Assembly (NCBI GenBank): GCA_027858715.1
Contig: JAQICD010000274.1
Coordinates: 1-53,726 of the forward strand
From: Prolixibacteraceae bacterium
Lineage (GTDB): Bacteria > Bacteroidota > Bacteroidia > Bacteroidales > Prolixibacteraceae
DNA length: 53,726 nucleotides
Direction of reading: 5' to 3'
The position numbers and the translations under genes were made by a program. Of this stretch, positions 1 through 9,733 are shown in pieces; the first letter of the stretch is position 1; each line of letters opens with the position of its first letter. Below the pieces are notes generated by a model. The model did no database searches, was not told the DNA's origin, and worked only from the letters and a program-made list of their open reading frames with translations.

Positions 1-876
1 ATTGTCACCATTTCAGGATTGGCATTTCTAATAATTATGGTAATATTCCTTCGACATCGGATAAAAAAAGCCAAAAAGCGATTACAAAAATCGTATGATG
101 AAATGGTGGCAATTACAAATAATCTCAAAAATGAGATTGCCCGACGTGAAAGAATTGAAATCAATCTGGTTGCAGCAAAAGAAAAAGCCGAAGAAAGTGA
201 CCAGCTAAAATCTGCATTTCTGGCTAACATGAGCCACGAAATACGTACTCCCATGAATTCGATTATGGGTTTTGCCAGTTTGTTACCAAGTGAGGAATCA
301 AAAGAATTGATGGCTCAATATGCAAAAATTATTGTTCAAAACTCAGAGCAACTTGTTAACATCATCGATGATATCGTGCTTTATTCGAAATTGCAAACGA
401 AGATGATTGCCTTAAAGAAAAGCTCGTTTGAAATAAAACTTCTGTTTGATAATCTAAAAATGTCATTCAATCTTCCAATTTATACCGATAACATTGCCCT
501 CATTGCTGAGCTTGATGCCCCAAAAGGACTCATGCTAGAAACTGATTATGATAAAATCCGCCAGGTTTTTTCAAACCTGATTTCCAATGCTTATAAATAT
601 ACCGACAAAGGAGAAATTAAATTTGGTTGTAAGCAGTGTGAAGGTGATGCACTGTTTTTTGTTAGTGATACAGGAATTGGGATTCCGGAAAAAGACATCG
701 ATAAAATATTTTCACGTTTTTACCGGGCTTCAAATGCAGAAAGAAGAAGTCAAAATGGCACTGGGCTTGGGCTCAGTATCGTTTCTGAACTCATTGAATT
801 GCTTGATGGAATAATTTGGATCGAAAGTGAAGAGGAAAAAGGTAGTACTTTTTACTTTAAAGTAAACCAACATTAA
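1..876 (+). CDS. Sensor histidine kinase, C-terminal part (truncated at left window edge)
   Basis: HisKA H-box 'FLANMSHEIRTPMNSIMGF', N-box 'VFSNLISNAYKYTDKG', G1/G2 'VSDTGIGIP' and 'GTGLGLSIV'; frame is open upstream of the listed TTG start. Confidence 0.93.
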   Translation: MVTISGLAFLIIMVIFLRHRIKKAKKRLQKSYDEMVAITNNLKNEIARRERIEINLVAAKEKAEESDQLKSAFLANMSHEIRTPMNSIMGFASLLPSEESKELMAQYAKIIVQNSEQLVNIIDDIVLYSKLQTKMIALKKSSFEIKLLFDNLKMSFNLPIYTDNIALIAELDAPKGLMLETDYDKIRQVFSNLISNAYKYTDKGEIKFGCKQCEGDALFFVSDTGIGIPEKDIDKIFSRFYRASNAERRSQNGTGLGLSIVSELIELLDGIIWIESEEEKGSTFYFKVNQH

Positions 877-925
877 CAATGCCTGGTTTTTGCTAACTCT
901 CAGGTATTGTTTATGCTATTCAATT

Positions 926-1138
926 TTAATCAACTTCTTCGAAATCGACATATTCACCTTCGTCTTTGTCTATTATTTTTTCGCCTTTCTTATTAAAACG
1001 AACAGTGGTTTCACCCTCAGGTTTTTCGGTTGTATTTCCCCTTGTCTGCTTATTATTGTTGGGCAGTAGCAACCGGATAATAAATCGAACCACAAAATAA
1101 ATGAACAATATAAAAAGCAGTGTACGAATAAATCCCAC
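926..1138 (-). CDS. Small membrane protein, DUF4834-like
   Basis: 70 aa, one N-terminal TM helix plus acidic tail '...GEYVDFEEVD'; resembles short DUF4834 proteins of Bacteroidota. Confidence 0.65.
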   Translation of the reverse strand: MGFIRTLLFILFIYFVVRFIIRLLLPNNNKQTRGNTTEKPEGETTVRFNKKGEKIIDKDEGEYVDFEEVD

Positions 1139-1190
1139 GATGTATAAACTTTAAATAATTACTTTAAATAAAAACAGTATAAAGATATTA

Positions 1191-1883
1191 CTAACTCTCC
1201 AATTCTCCATCAAAAACCTCAAGCATTTTTTTCAGCACAATGTCTTTTGCCTTGTTAAAATCTTGTTTCTCTCCAAGCTCTTTCTCAAGCGAAGTAACTC
1301 CCCTGTCGATAAAACCGCAAGGATTGATGTGCTGAAAATAGGTTAGATCGGTATTTACATTTAAGGCAAAACCATGCATCGTTACAAAACGCGAACTCTT
1401 AACCCCAATGGCACAAATCTTACGTGCTGTAGGCTTTCCCGTATCGAGCCAAACGCCTGTTGCCTTTTCATCACGTTCGCCTTTCATTCCGTATTCAGCA
1501 ATTGTTTTAATGATGGCTTCTTCCATTAGTTCGATGTACTTTCGCAATCCGATGCCAAAATTTTCAAGGTCGAAAATCGGGTATCCCACAATTTGCCCCG
1601 GTCCGTGATAAGTGATATCACCACCGCGGTTTGTTTTAATAAACGAAGCATGGGCAGCCTGTAACTGAATGTAATTCAAAAGCAAATTATGTTCATCTCC
1701 ACTCTTTCCGAGCGTGTAAACATGTGGATGCTCAACAAACAACAGGTAATTATCAGAATGAATTTCAGCATCATTCTTTTTAGCAATTTTCTGCTCAATT
1801 ATTTTTTGCATCAGTACCTCCTGATAGTCCCACGTTTTTTGGTACTCCGAAACATCTAAATCTTCAAATTTTATCTTCTTCAT
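1191..1883 (-). CDS. lipB: Lipoyl(octanoyl) transferase
   Basis: 'NRGGDITYHGPGQIVGYPIFDL', 'KICAIGVKSSRFVTMHGFALNVNTDL', 'INPCGF'. Confidence 0.95.
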   Translation of the reverse strand: MKKIKFEDLDVSEYQKTWDYQEVLMQKIIEQKIAKKNDAEIHSDNYLLFVEHPHVYTLGKSGDEHNLLLNYIQLQAAHASFIKTNRGGDITYHGPGQIVGYPIFDLENFGIGLRKYIELMEEAIIKTIAEYGMKGERDEKATGVWLDTGKPTARKICAIGVKSSRFVTMHGFALNVNTDLTYFQHINPCGFIDRGVTSLEKELGEKQDFNKAKDIVLKKMLEVFDGELES

Positions 1884-1896
1884 TTCTGTCTCCTCA

Positions 1897-2748
1897 TTAT
1901 TCTACATGCTTTTCGGCGTGATAAGATGAACGCACCAAAGGTGCACTCTCAACAAAACGGAATCCTTTTTCAAGACCAATCTTGCGATACTCTTCAAAAA
2001 CATCAGGATGAACATACTCCTGCACCGGAAGGTTCATTTTTGTTGGTTGCAGGTATTGACCAAGGGTCAATACCTGGCAGCCTACTTCAAACAAGTCGTC
2101 CATTGTTTCGAGTATCTCGTCGCGAGTTTCTCCCAGTCCGAGCATAATGCCACTTTTGGGTACAATACCCGACGTTGCAATAATTCTTAACACATTCAAA
2201 CTCACCTTGTATTTTGCCCGGCTTCGAACCTGTGGAGTTAAACGACGCACGGTTTCAAGGTTATGAGAAATAATGTCGGGATTGGCATCAATCACTTTTT
2301 GCACCAGTTCAGAATCGCCATCAAAATCAGGAATAAGCACTTCAATGGTTACCGAAGGGTTTACGCGCTTAATCTCGTCGAGGGTTTTAGCCCAATGGCC
2401 GGAGCCTTTGTCGGGCAGATCGTCGCGATCGACCGAAGTGAGTACAGCATGTTTAAGCCCCATCAATCGTATCGATTCAGCAACATTCGACGGCTCAGCC
2501 TCGTCGGGCGGTAAGGGCTTGCCTGTTTGTGTAGCACAAAATTTGCAACTGCGCGTACAAACATCGCCCAAGATCATAAGTGTTGCTGTGCCGGCTGCCC
2601 AGCACTCTCCCATATTCGGACATTTACCACTGGTGCAAATCGTATGAAGATGATATCGGTTAACAATATTTTTTACTTGCTTAAAATTTGTGCCTTTGGG
2701 CAGTTTAATTTTTAACCAATCGGGTTTTCGATCTAAACGCTCGTTCAT
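1897..2748 (-). CDS. lipA: Lipoyl synthase (radical SAM)
   Basis: 'CTSGKCPNMGECW' and radical SAM 'CTRSCKFCAT'; adjacent to lipB. Confidence 0.97.
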   Translation of the reverse strand: MNERLDRKPDWLKIKLPKGTNFKQVKNIVNRYHLHTICTSGKCPNMGECWAAGTATLMILGDVCTRSCKFCATQTGKPLPPDEAEPSNVAESIRLMGLKHAVLTSVDRDDLPDKGSGHWAKTLDEIKRVNPSVTIEVLIPDFDGDSELVQKVIDANPDIISHNLETVRRLTPQVRSRAKYKVSLNVLRIIATSGIVPKSGIMLGLGETRDEILETMDDLFEVGCQVLTLGQYLQPTKMNLPVQEYVHPDVFEEYRKIGLEKGFRFVESAPLVRSSYHAEKHVE

Positions 2749-2840
2749 TTTTTCTTCACCTTAAAACAGCTCGCAAGATATAAATTCCATTTTCAAAAAC
2801 CGATAATATTCGTCGCTGTATGCAAATTTTAAATGACAAA

Positions 2841-2879
2841 AACCGCTCAATACTGCAAGAGAATCAGTATTGACCGGTT
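2841..2879 (-). terminator. Hairpin terminator after the lipoprotein gene
   Basis: 15-bp inverted repeat with one mismatch: aaccgctcaatactg / cagtattgaccggtt; T-rich on the minus strand after the stem. Confidence 0.6.
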
Positions 2880-2916
2880 AAATACAATCGATGTATAATA
2901 CAACAACTAAAGTTTT

Positions 2917-3387
2917 TTAATTTAGCGATTTGATATTTTCTAATCGTAGTTCCAGAAGTTTCATTCTTTTCTCAAAGGCTTCGCCAACTGTTGCCATGGC
3001 TGCAACCTGTTCTTCATCCATAACCGCCTCTAAATTTTCCATTTTAGAATTCATTTCAGCATAATGCATCGAAAATTCACCAAAGGCAATGGCCATTTCT
3101 CCTGCTACCTTCATCACTTTCAATTTTTCAACCATCGACATTTCTTCAGCTTCTTTGCTAAGCAACTCCGGATTTTTAATATAGAAAGTTTCAATTTTGT
3201 TGGCAAATTCATTGATCGATTTCTCCGAAGCACGGATAAATTTCACTACTTCGGGGTTATCCTGAATTTCAGCTGGAATTTCAACAGCCAGGGGAGGCAT
3301 TGTTTCAACTTTGTTGCTTTTTTTATTCGAACACGACGAAAAAACAACAACAAGTCCGATAACTAAAAAATATATAAGCTTCTTCAT
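2917..3387 (-). CDS. Putative lipoprotein, unknown function
   Basis: Signal peptide and lipobox 'MKKLIYFLVIGLVVVFSSC'; 156 aa, helical. Confidence 0.7.
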   Translation of the reverse strand: MKKLIYFLVIGLVVVFSSCSNKKSNKVETMPPLAVEIPAEIQDNPEVVKFIRASEKSINEFANKIETFYIKNPELLSKEAEEMSMVEKLKVMKVAGEMAIAFGEFSMHYAEMNSKMENLEAVMDEEQVAAMATVGEAFEKRMKLLELRLENIKSLN

Positions 3388-3399
3388 TTTATATGAGAT

Positions 3400-3999
3400 T
3401 TAAAATTGTTTAACCCCGGAAAGCCCTAAGACACCTAAAATAGTTCCGATTAGCAGTGCTAACAAGAAGTAAACAAGAATGAGTACCAATATACTAACTA
3501 CAAAATAAGCCGTTCGCTTTTCCTTGGGTACATTTGTTATGGGCTCGAACCCAAGGTAAAGGATGTACAAACTATACAACCCGGCCAAACCAGCAATAAT
3601 TGCTAACGAGGGAACAAGGTAAAAAATACCGGCTACAAAAACAGGGGTGTATGAGTAAGCTACCATTTTAACAGCATTACCAAGCGTAACTTTTGCATTG
3701 AACCTAGATGCAAGATAACTGATAACCCAACCGGTAATCAACACGCCGGCAACCAGGCTCACATATGAAGTTATTGCCTGGCTCAGCCCCCATTCGAACG
3801 AGGAATATCGCCCCCACAAAGGAACTTTAATACCAATCAGCCAATAGCCGATTAACGATGCAAGTGCCGGTATTGCAGCCAGCGGAAGTACATACTGCTT
3901 CAAAATATCCGAAACTACACCTTCATCTTTCCTAATAACCTTCCAGGCTTCGCCAGGGTTTAGCAGAACTTCTTTAATCCGATTAATCATTTTCTCCAT
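3400..3999 (-). CDS. Yip1-family integral membrane protein
   Basis: 199 aa; N-terminal 'INRIKEVLLNPGEAWKVIRKDEG' followed by multiple TM segments, typical of Bacteroidota Yip1/YIP1-like proteins. Confidence 0.7.
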   Translation of the reverse strand: MEKMINRIKEVLLNPGEAWKVIRKDEGVVSDILKQYVLPLAAIPALASLIGYWLIGIKVPLWGRYSSFEWGLSQAITSYVSLVAGVLITGWVISYLASRFNAKVTLGNAVKMVAYSYTPVFVAGIFYLVPSLAIIAGLAGLYSLYILYLGFEPITNVPKEKRTAYFVVSILVLILVYFLLALLIGTILGVLGLSGVKQF

Positions 4000-4127
4000 A
4001 GCAAGATCAATTTTAATTACATTGCTAAGGTATTGATTATAAAAATTAGCTGTAGCTTCTTTTTGAAACTGATTGGATTTGATTTAAAAGTGCAGATTAT
4101 TAGTCTGTAAGTGATTACTTTTTTAGA

Positions 4128-5072
4128 TTAGAAAAGAGTAAGTTGATTTAAAAAGAAGTCGTAAAACTGATCTTCGGCAACCCATTTTGCCTGCTTTACA
4201 CTAAAGCCTTGCGAACTGCGATAAATATTCCCTTTTGATGTGCCACGCTGTTCAATATTAATTGCTTTCGACTCAAAACGAAACAATTCAAACGCTCCCA
4301 AAAAAACAACCGGCAATACATCGTACATATAATATTTCGCCTTCACATCAAAATCGGGTTTAAACAAATCGTACACCAAAGCGCTCAATTTGTATTCTTT
4401 CTGTTTTTCAAGACAAAACATTAAATAGTCATCAACCGGAAGCATGTACGATATGTCGAGCGGAAACATAAGCTTTTGAACTTTTGCTTCCAATAACGCC
4501 AAAGCAGAAACAGGATCCCAAAAAACATTCCATTCGGCGCTTCCGTCGTGGTCGGGATAAACTACATTTCCATCTGATAAAAATGCCCCGCCCATCCACA
4601 ATACCTTTTCAATTTTCGATCCAATTTCGGGATGTCTTTTCAATAAATGTGCAATATTGGTTGAAGGACCTGTAAGAATAATGGTAACTTTTTCGTCTTC
4701 GTTCTCAATTTTACGAGCCATAAAATCAACTGCATCTTCATCTGCCACACGTACGTCGTCTGTTTTTTGTTCTAAAAGCAAGGGAACCCGACTTGTAAAA
4801 TGATTTTTCTCCTGCCACTCGGACGGAAAAGGATTAACAGGCTCAGCATTGCTTTTACAAACCTCTACATCGTAACGACAGAATAAACTTAAAATTTGTG
4901 CTGTGGTATCTACAGCCGACGACAATATACAATTACCACCTGTAACTGTTATGCCAATTAACTTGTATTTACTTAATGTGAGCATGGTAATTAAAGCCAC
5001 AAAATCATCAACTGAGCCATCGTGATCCAATATTACAGGCTTCTGAAGTGTGTTAGTCAGATTAAGTTGCAT
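4128..5072 (-). CDS. Nucleoside hydrolase (inosine-uridine preferring family)
   Basis: N-terminal 'VILDHDGSVDDFVALI', 'ILTGPSTNIAHLL', 'VLWMGGAF', 'AEWNVFWDPVSA'. Confidence 0.88.
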   Translation of the reverse strand: MQLNLTNTLQKPVILDHDGSVDDFVALITMLTLSKYKLIGITVTGGNCILSSAVDTTAQILSLFCRYDVEVCKSNAEPVNPFPSEWQEKNHFTSRVPLLLEQKTDDVRVADEDAVDFMARKIENEDEKVTIILTGPSTNIAHLLKRHPEIGSKIEKVLWMGGAFLSDGNVVYPDHDGSAEWNVFWDPVSALALLEAKVQKLMFPLDISYMLPVDDYLMFCLEKQKEYKLSALVYDLFKPDFDVKAKYYMYDVLPVVFLGAFELFRFESKAINIEQRGTSKGNIYRSSQGFSVKQAKWVAEDQFYDFFLNQLTLF

Positions 5073-5120
5073 TATTGTTAGGTGTTAGGTATTTATGCAA
5101 AAGTAACATTATTATTGAAA

Positions 5121-5159
5121 AACAATAAGCCCTGACAGAATTCAATCTACCAGGGCTTA
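5121..5159 (-). terminator. Rho-independent terminator downstream of asd
   Basis: taagccctg (5126-5134) / cagggctta (5151-5159); U-rich tract on the minus strand. Confidence 0.65.
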
Positions 5160-5187
5160 ACGTATTAATTTTAATCAATTCTAAGTT

Positions 5188-6192
5188 TTAAATCTCTTTA
5201 TTTTCAATTAACCATTCAGCAATTTGAACAGCATTAAGTGCAGCACCTTTTTTAATCTGGTCGCCTACGCACCAGAAAGTAATTCCTTTCGATGCAATGT
5301 CTTTACGTAAACGTCCTACGTAAACATCATCCTGCCCCGAAACGAACAAGGGCATAGGATATTTTTTATCGGCCGGATTATCGAGCACGGTTAAACCTTT
5401 AAAATTTTCCATTGCCTTACGAACTTCGTCAATCGAAAGATCTTTCTCTGTTTCAACCCAAATAGCTTCGGAATGTGCTCGGGTAACAGGAATACGCACA
5501 CAAGTAGCCGAAACTTCAGTATCGGTGTGCATAATCTTTTTTGTTTCCCAGTTCATTTTCATTTCCTCTTTGGTATAATCGTTATCGAGAAATACATCGA
5601 TATGAGGAATAACATTCATTGCCAGCTGATATTGGAATTTTTCGGCTTTTACTTCTTCGCCGTTTGCAACCTGCTTAACTTGTTCTTCGAGCTCGGCAAT
5701 ACCCTGTGCGCCGGCGCCACTAGCTGCCTGATAAGTTGCACAATGAATACGGGTTATCTTCGATAAATCTTCAATCGGTTTAAGGGCAACTACCATTTGA
5801 ATAGTTGAACAGTTTGGATTGGCAATAACATTACGTGGCCTTATTTTAGCATCTTCTGCATTTACCTCTGGCACTATCAATGGTACGTCATCGTCGTAAC
5901 GAAACGCACTCGAATTGTCAATCATTATAGCACCATGCTTTGTAATTGTTTTTTCAAACTCTTTAGAGATACTTGCCCCGGCCGAAGTCAAAGCAATGTC
6001 GATATCTTTAAAATCGTCGCCATGTTTAAGTTCCTTAACAACAAGTTTCTTCCCCTTGAATTCGTATTCGTTTCCGGCACTTCGCGACGACCCAAACAAC
6101 ACCAGTTCATCGAGCGGGAAGTTGCGCTCATCAAGCACTTTTAAAAATTCTTGTCCAACGACACCACTGGCACCAACAATAGCGACTTTCAT
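5188..6192 (-). CDS. asd: Aspartate-semialdehyde dehydrogenase
   Basis: '[18 protein letters not shown]', '[18 protein letters not shown]', '[12 protein letters not shown]', '[17 protein letters not shown]'. Confidence 0.96.
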   Translation of the reverse strand: MKVAIVGASGVVGQEFLKVLDERNFPLDELVLFGSSRSAGNEYEFKGKKLVVKELKHGDDFKDIDIALTSAGASISKEFEKTITKHGAIMIDNSSAFRYDDDVPLIVPEVNAEDAKIRPRNVIANPNCSTIQMVVALKPIEDLSKITRIHCATYQAASGAGAQGIAELEEQVKQVANGEEVKAEKFQYQLAMNVIPHIDVFLDNDYTKEEMKMNWETKKIMHTDTEVSATCVRIPVTRAHSEAIWVETEKDLSIDEVRKAMENFKGLTVLDNPADKKYPMPLFVSGQDDVYVGRLRKDIASKGITFWCVGDQIKKGAALNAVQIAEWLIENKEI

Positions 6193-6283
6193 AATCTTAA
6201 TAATTTTAGTAAATTGTTAAACTCTTTTGAATTTTAATAATTTATAATAACAAAATTAAATAATCCCTTCAAAATTCATCACC

Positions 6284-9200
6284 ATGCCCCGAATAATTCT
6301 ATTCATCCCCCTGTTTTTTACCTTAACCTTAAGTAAAACACCTAAAGCACAAATAATATATACCGAATCGTTTACTGTTCCCGATAAAGGTTTTTGGGCC
6401 GACAGCACCGGTCGTGTTATTTCCGATTTAAATGATGTGGCCTGGAGCATGGATATTGGCAATGCTGTTTTTGAAGATGAAAACGATTATGCCAAAACTG
6501 TTGGCACAGCTGGCGGGCGTTTCGAAGTACTCGATTCTGACGGCGAAATTACCTGGGCTTCAGATAAAATCGACATCTCTAAATTCGATTTGATAAATAT
6601 TTCGTTACGCGCAAGTGAAACGGGCAGCAGCAGTGTTGAAGAAAAAAAATATCTGAAAGCTTTTTACGAACTCGACAATGATATTCTTTCCTTCTCGCCT
6701 ATAGAAAAAGTCGCAGGCAATTGGGGCGAAACAACACTCGAACAAAAAAGCATTAGCGGAAATTCACTCCGACTTATCGTAAAAATGAATTCATCATATG
6801 CCAACGATAAAGTTATTCTCGACGACATAAGCATTGAAGCAATTGACGAAAGCAGTCTCGAACCATCAGCAGTTCAAATTTCCGCTGCTCCGGCATTTTC
6901 CTTTCCTGGCATCACTTTTAATGTAGAAGCCTTTGTTATAAACGGAAATGATGAAAGATTGACAGCCCCAAACACTCAACTCATTTTATCAATCGGCGGA
7001 AAAACCCATCTGTCAGAACCGGACAGTACTGGCATTTTTCAATGGGAAATATCAGCAACCACACCAGGTGAACACCTTATAGAAATCGAATCTTCAGACT
7101 ATCCAATACCAGTTGTTGGGCAATTGATTACAATTTACGACCCAAAGGATGTTGTAAGCTATGTTGATTTTGAAGATAGTACATCCTTGCAAGGTTTTGA
7201 ATACCTCGAAAATTGGGAAATCAACTCAACAGCCCCCATTGACGGAAACAAATCGCTACAACACAAACCTGACACTATTATTAATTCCGATTCTGTAATT
7301 TACCGGTCTTATGAAAGTGTCGGAAACCACGACGACGAGTTACTCATTTCGTTTATGCTAAAAAACGGGAATTGGGATCCGTCCGCATCCAATTCGTTTT
7401 ATGTTGTAATTGAACCAATAACTGACACAATTGAAACAACGCTAGCCATAGGTGTGAATGCAAAAGGTTCAACCGACCTCGTTTCGGTGTGGACTTACCA
7501 AAACGGTGCAGCAGATGTATTGCTGGCCGAAACTAATTTCGACTGGAACGAAGAACAAACAGCCACCATAAACATATCCCGAAAACAAGGAGGAGACTGG
7601 ACATTGAATGTTTTCGATACTCAAAAGGGAATTTATTCAGAAACTTCATTTTGTTATCACAATCTTTTAGAAATATACAAGCTCAAACTGATTTACAACT
7701 ACACTTCGACCCGTGCCGGACAACTTTGGTTCGACAATCTGTTAATCCATTCTAAGAATTCTCCTCCTTCTGTTCTGTCTGCTAGAAGTATTAATCCTGA
7801 ACAATTTGAAATCACATTCACCGAACCGATTGATACCATTTCGTTAACAGCCGATAACTTTCTAGTATCATCACCCGACGGTCATAAATTCCTCGTTCAA
7901 TCAATTAAAGTATCAAATGCGAACACCATACAACTTTTTACCGGACACGTTAACTCATCGACTGTCCTAATGGTTACGGCTCAAAATATTTGCGACTTAA
8001 AAGGCTTATGTACCAAAAATTCAACAACAACATTTCTAAATGTTCTCAATGCCGAATATGGTGATGTAGTAATTAATGAAATCATGGCAGATCCATATCC
8101 TCCACAACAGCTACCCGATGCCGAGTATATTGAAATTTTTAACCAGTCGGACAAAAACATTTTGCTCTTTAACTGGGGCTTGAGTGTTCGTAACAACTTT
8201 CGCACTATAAGCGATTCCATAATTATTACGCCACAACAACACCTCATACTGTGCAAACCCGACTATTTTGAAGAATTTTCGAAATATGGATTAACTTACG
8301 GGCTCAACCGTTTCCCTTCGCTACTAAACTCAGGAGCAGAAATCGGGTTGTACGCCTCCAATAAACAGACAATTGACCAAATCACATATTCCGATTCGTG
8401 GTATTACAATGTTGAAAAAGATGACGGTGGATTCAGCCTCGAAAGAATTGATGCCAATCGTTTTTGCGGACAGTCGAGCAATTGGTCAGTTTCTGAAAAC
8501 AACTCGGGCGGTACGCCGGGTTTCGAAAATTCAATTGCACGCGAAAATACCGATACTGTTCCGCCTGCTCTAATATCATACATCATAAAAAAAACCAACA
8601 GAATAGAGCTTGAACTTAGCGAAGCAATTGACACCAGCAACTTTTCGGCTAAAAACATAGAATTTGAACCTTTTGAAATTACAAGTCTTACGACGAAAAA
8701 CAACATTATAGCCATTGATTTTACCGCGGCACTTACCAACAAAAGGACATACTCACTTACAGTTTCAAATATAACCGACGAATGTGGCAACATAGCAATG
8801 CCAATAAATTGCACATTTTTAATTAACCTGCCCGAAGCTGGCGACATCCTGATAAATGAACTGTTGTTCAATCCGATAGATAACGGATCTGATTTCATTG
8901 AACTATACAATCACTCAGATTATCCTGTCTATTTATCAACTATGTATTTTGCAACACGCGACAATTTGCTTGCATTGAAATCGATTAACCGTTTCTCAAA
9001 GTATAGCGATACATTAAAACCAGCATCATATTGCGTTGTTACTACCGACACAACAAATATTAACGAACAGTACATGGTTGATAAGAATTCGCTGTTGATA
9101 CAAGCTTCAAAATTACCCGCGATGTATAATACCGAAGGGCGAATCGTTTTACTAAACGATTCGATAGAAGTTATCGACGAAGTTTATTATCACGAATCGA

Positions 9201-9676
9201 TGCATTGCAAATGGATGGCCGGTTTCGATGGTGTTTCGCTTGAAAGAGTTTCGTTTGATGTTACAACAAACACTGAAGGCAACTGGCAATCGGCCTCATC
9301 TCTTACAGGATTTGCTACTCCAGGCGGAAAAAACTCTCAGCAAAAAACGGACAAAAGCCACCTTGAAATTGTGGTCGAATTAGAATCTGATGTATTATCT
9401 CCCAACGGCGACAATTACAACGATGAACTTACTATAGGAATTTCTGGTGATGCCACGGGATATCTTATCAATCTGTTTGTTTACGACACCCAGGGTAACG
9501 AAAAGAAACGATTACTAAACAACGCGTTAAGTGGAACTAAGAATGAAGTCGTTTACGATTTACGCGACAATAACAATTTACTGCTTCGCACGGGTACTTA
9601 TATTCTATACACCGAAATGATTCATACCGATAAAAAAACCTTCACCCATAAAAAAGCATTTCATATTACCCAATAA
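6284..9676 (+). CDS. Large secreted protein with two lamin-tail domains and a C-terminal SPNGD/FlgD-Ig-like module
   Basis: N-terminal signal peptide; 'GDVVINEIMADPYPPQQLPDAEYIEIFNQSD' and 'GDILINELLFNPIDNGSDFIELYNHSD' (LTD); 'VLSPNGDNYNDELTI' C-terminal module; 'PPALISYIIKKTNRIELELSEAID' Ig-like segment. Confidence 0.85.
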   Translation: MPRIILFIPLFFTLTLSKTPKAQIIYTESFTVPDKGFWADSTGRVISDLNDVAWSMDIGNAVFEDENDYAKTVGTAGGRFEVLDSDGEITWASDKIDISKFDLINISLRASETGSSSVEEKKYLKAFYELDNDILSFSPIEKVAGNWGETTLEQKSISGNSLRLIVKMNSSYANDKVILDDISIEAIDESSLEPSAVQISAAPAFSFPGITFNVEAFVINGNDERLTAPNTQLILSIGGKTHLSEPDSTGIFQWEISATTPGEHLIEIESSDYPIPVVGQLITIYDPKDVVSYVDFEDSTSLQGFEYLENWEINSTAPIDGNKSLQHKPDTIINSDSVIYRSYESVGNHDDELLISFMLKNGNWDPSASNSFYVVIEPITDTIETTLAIGVNAKGSTDLVSVWTYQNGAADVLLAETNFDWNEEQTATINISRKQGGDWTLNVFDTQKGIYSETSFCYHNLLEIYKLKLIYNYTSTRAGQLWFDNLLIHSKNSPPSVLSARSINPEQFEITFTEPIDTISLTADNFLVSSPDGHKFLVQSIKVSNANTIQLFTGHVNSSTVLMVTAQNICDLKGLCTKNSTTTFLNVLNAEYGDVVINEIMADPYPPQQLPDAEYIEIFNQSDKNILLFNWGLSVRNNFRTISDSIIITPQQHLILCKPDYFEEFSKYGLTYGLNRFPSLLNSGAEIGLYASNKQTIDQITYSDSWYYNVEKDDGGFSLERIDANRFCGQSSNWSVSENNSGGTPGFENSIARENTDTVPPALISYIIKKTNRIELELSEAIDTSNFSAKNIEFEPFEITSLTTKNNIIAIDFTAALTNKRTYSLTVSNITDECGNIAMPINCTFLINLPEAGDILINELLFNPIDNGSDFIELYNHSDYPVYLSTMYFATRDNLLALKSINRFSKYSDTLKPASYCVVTTDTTNINEQYMVDKNSLLIQASKLPAMYNTEGRIVLLNDSIEVIDEVYYHESMHCKWMAGFDGVSLERVSFDVTTNTEGNWQSASSLTGFATPGGKNSQQKTDKSHLEIVVELESDVLSPNGDNYNDELTIGISGDATGYLINLFVYDTQGNEKKRLLNNALSGTKNEVVYDLRDNNNLLLRTGTYILYTEMIHTDKKTFTHKKAFHITQ

Positions 9677-9680
9677 AGCA

Positions 9681-9710
9681 AAAGCCCCACCTGGAAAAAG
9701 GTGAGGCCTT
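9681..9710. terminator. Bidirectional terminator between convergent genes
   Basis: aaagccccacctggaaaaaggtgaggcctt: near-perfect inverted repeat between the LTD gene (+) and oadB (-). Confidence 0.6.
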
Positions 9711-9733
9711 CAACATAATTATAAACAAACATT

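Noticed and set aside
2273-2647. 124-aa plus-strand ORF
   Set aside because: Antisense to lipA with its radical SAM motif
8404-8910. 168-aa minus-strand ORF
   Set aside because: Lies fully inside the lamin-tail CDS on the opposite strand; no motif support
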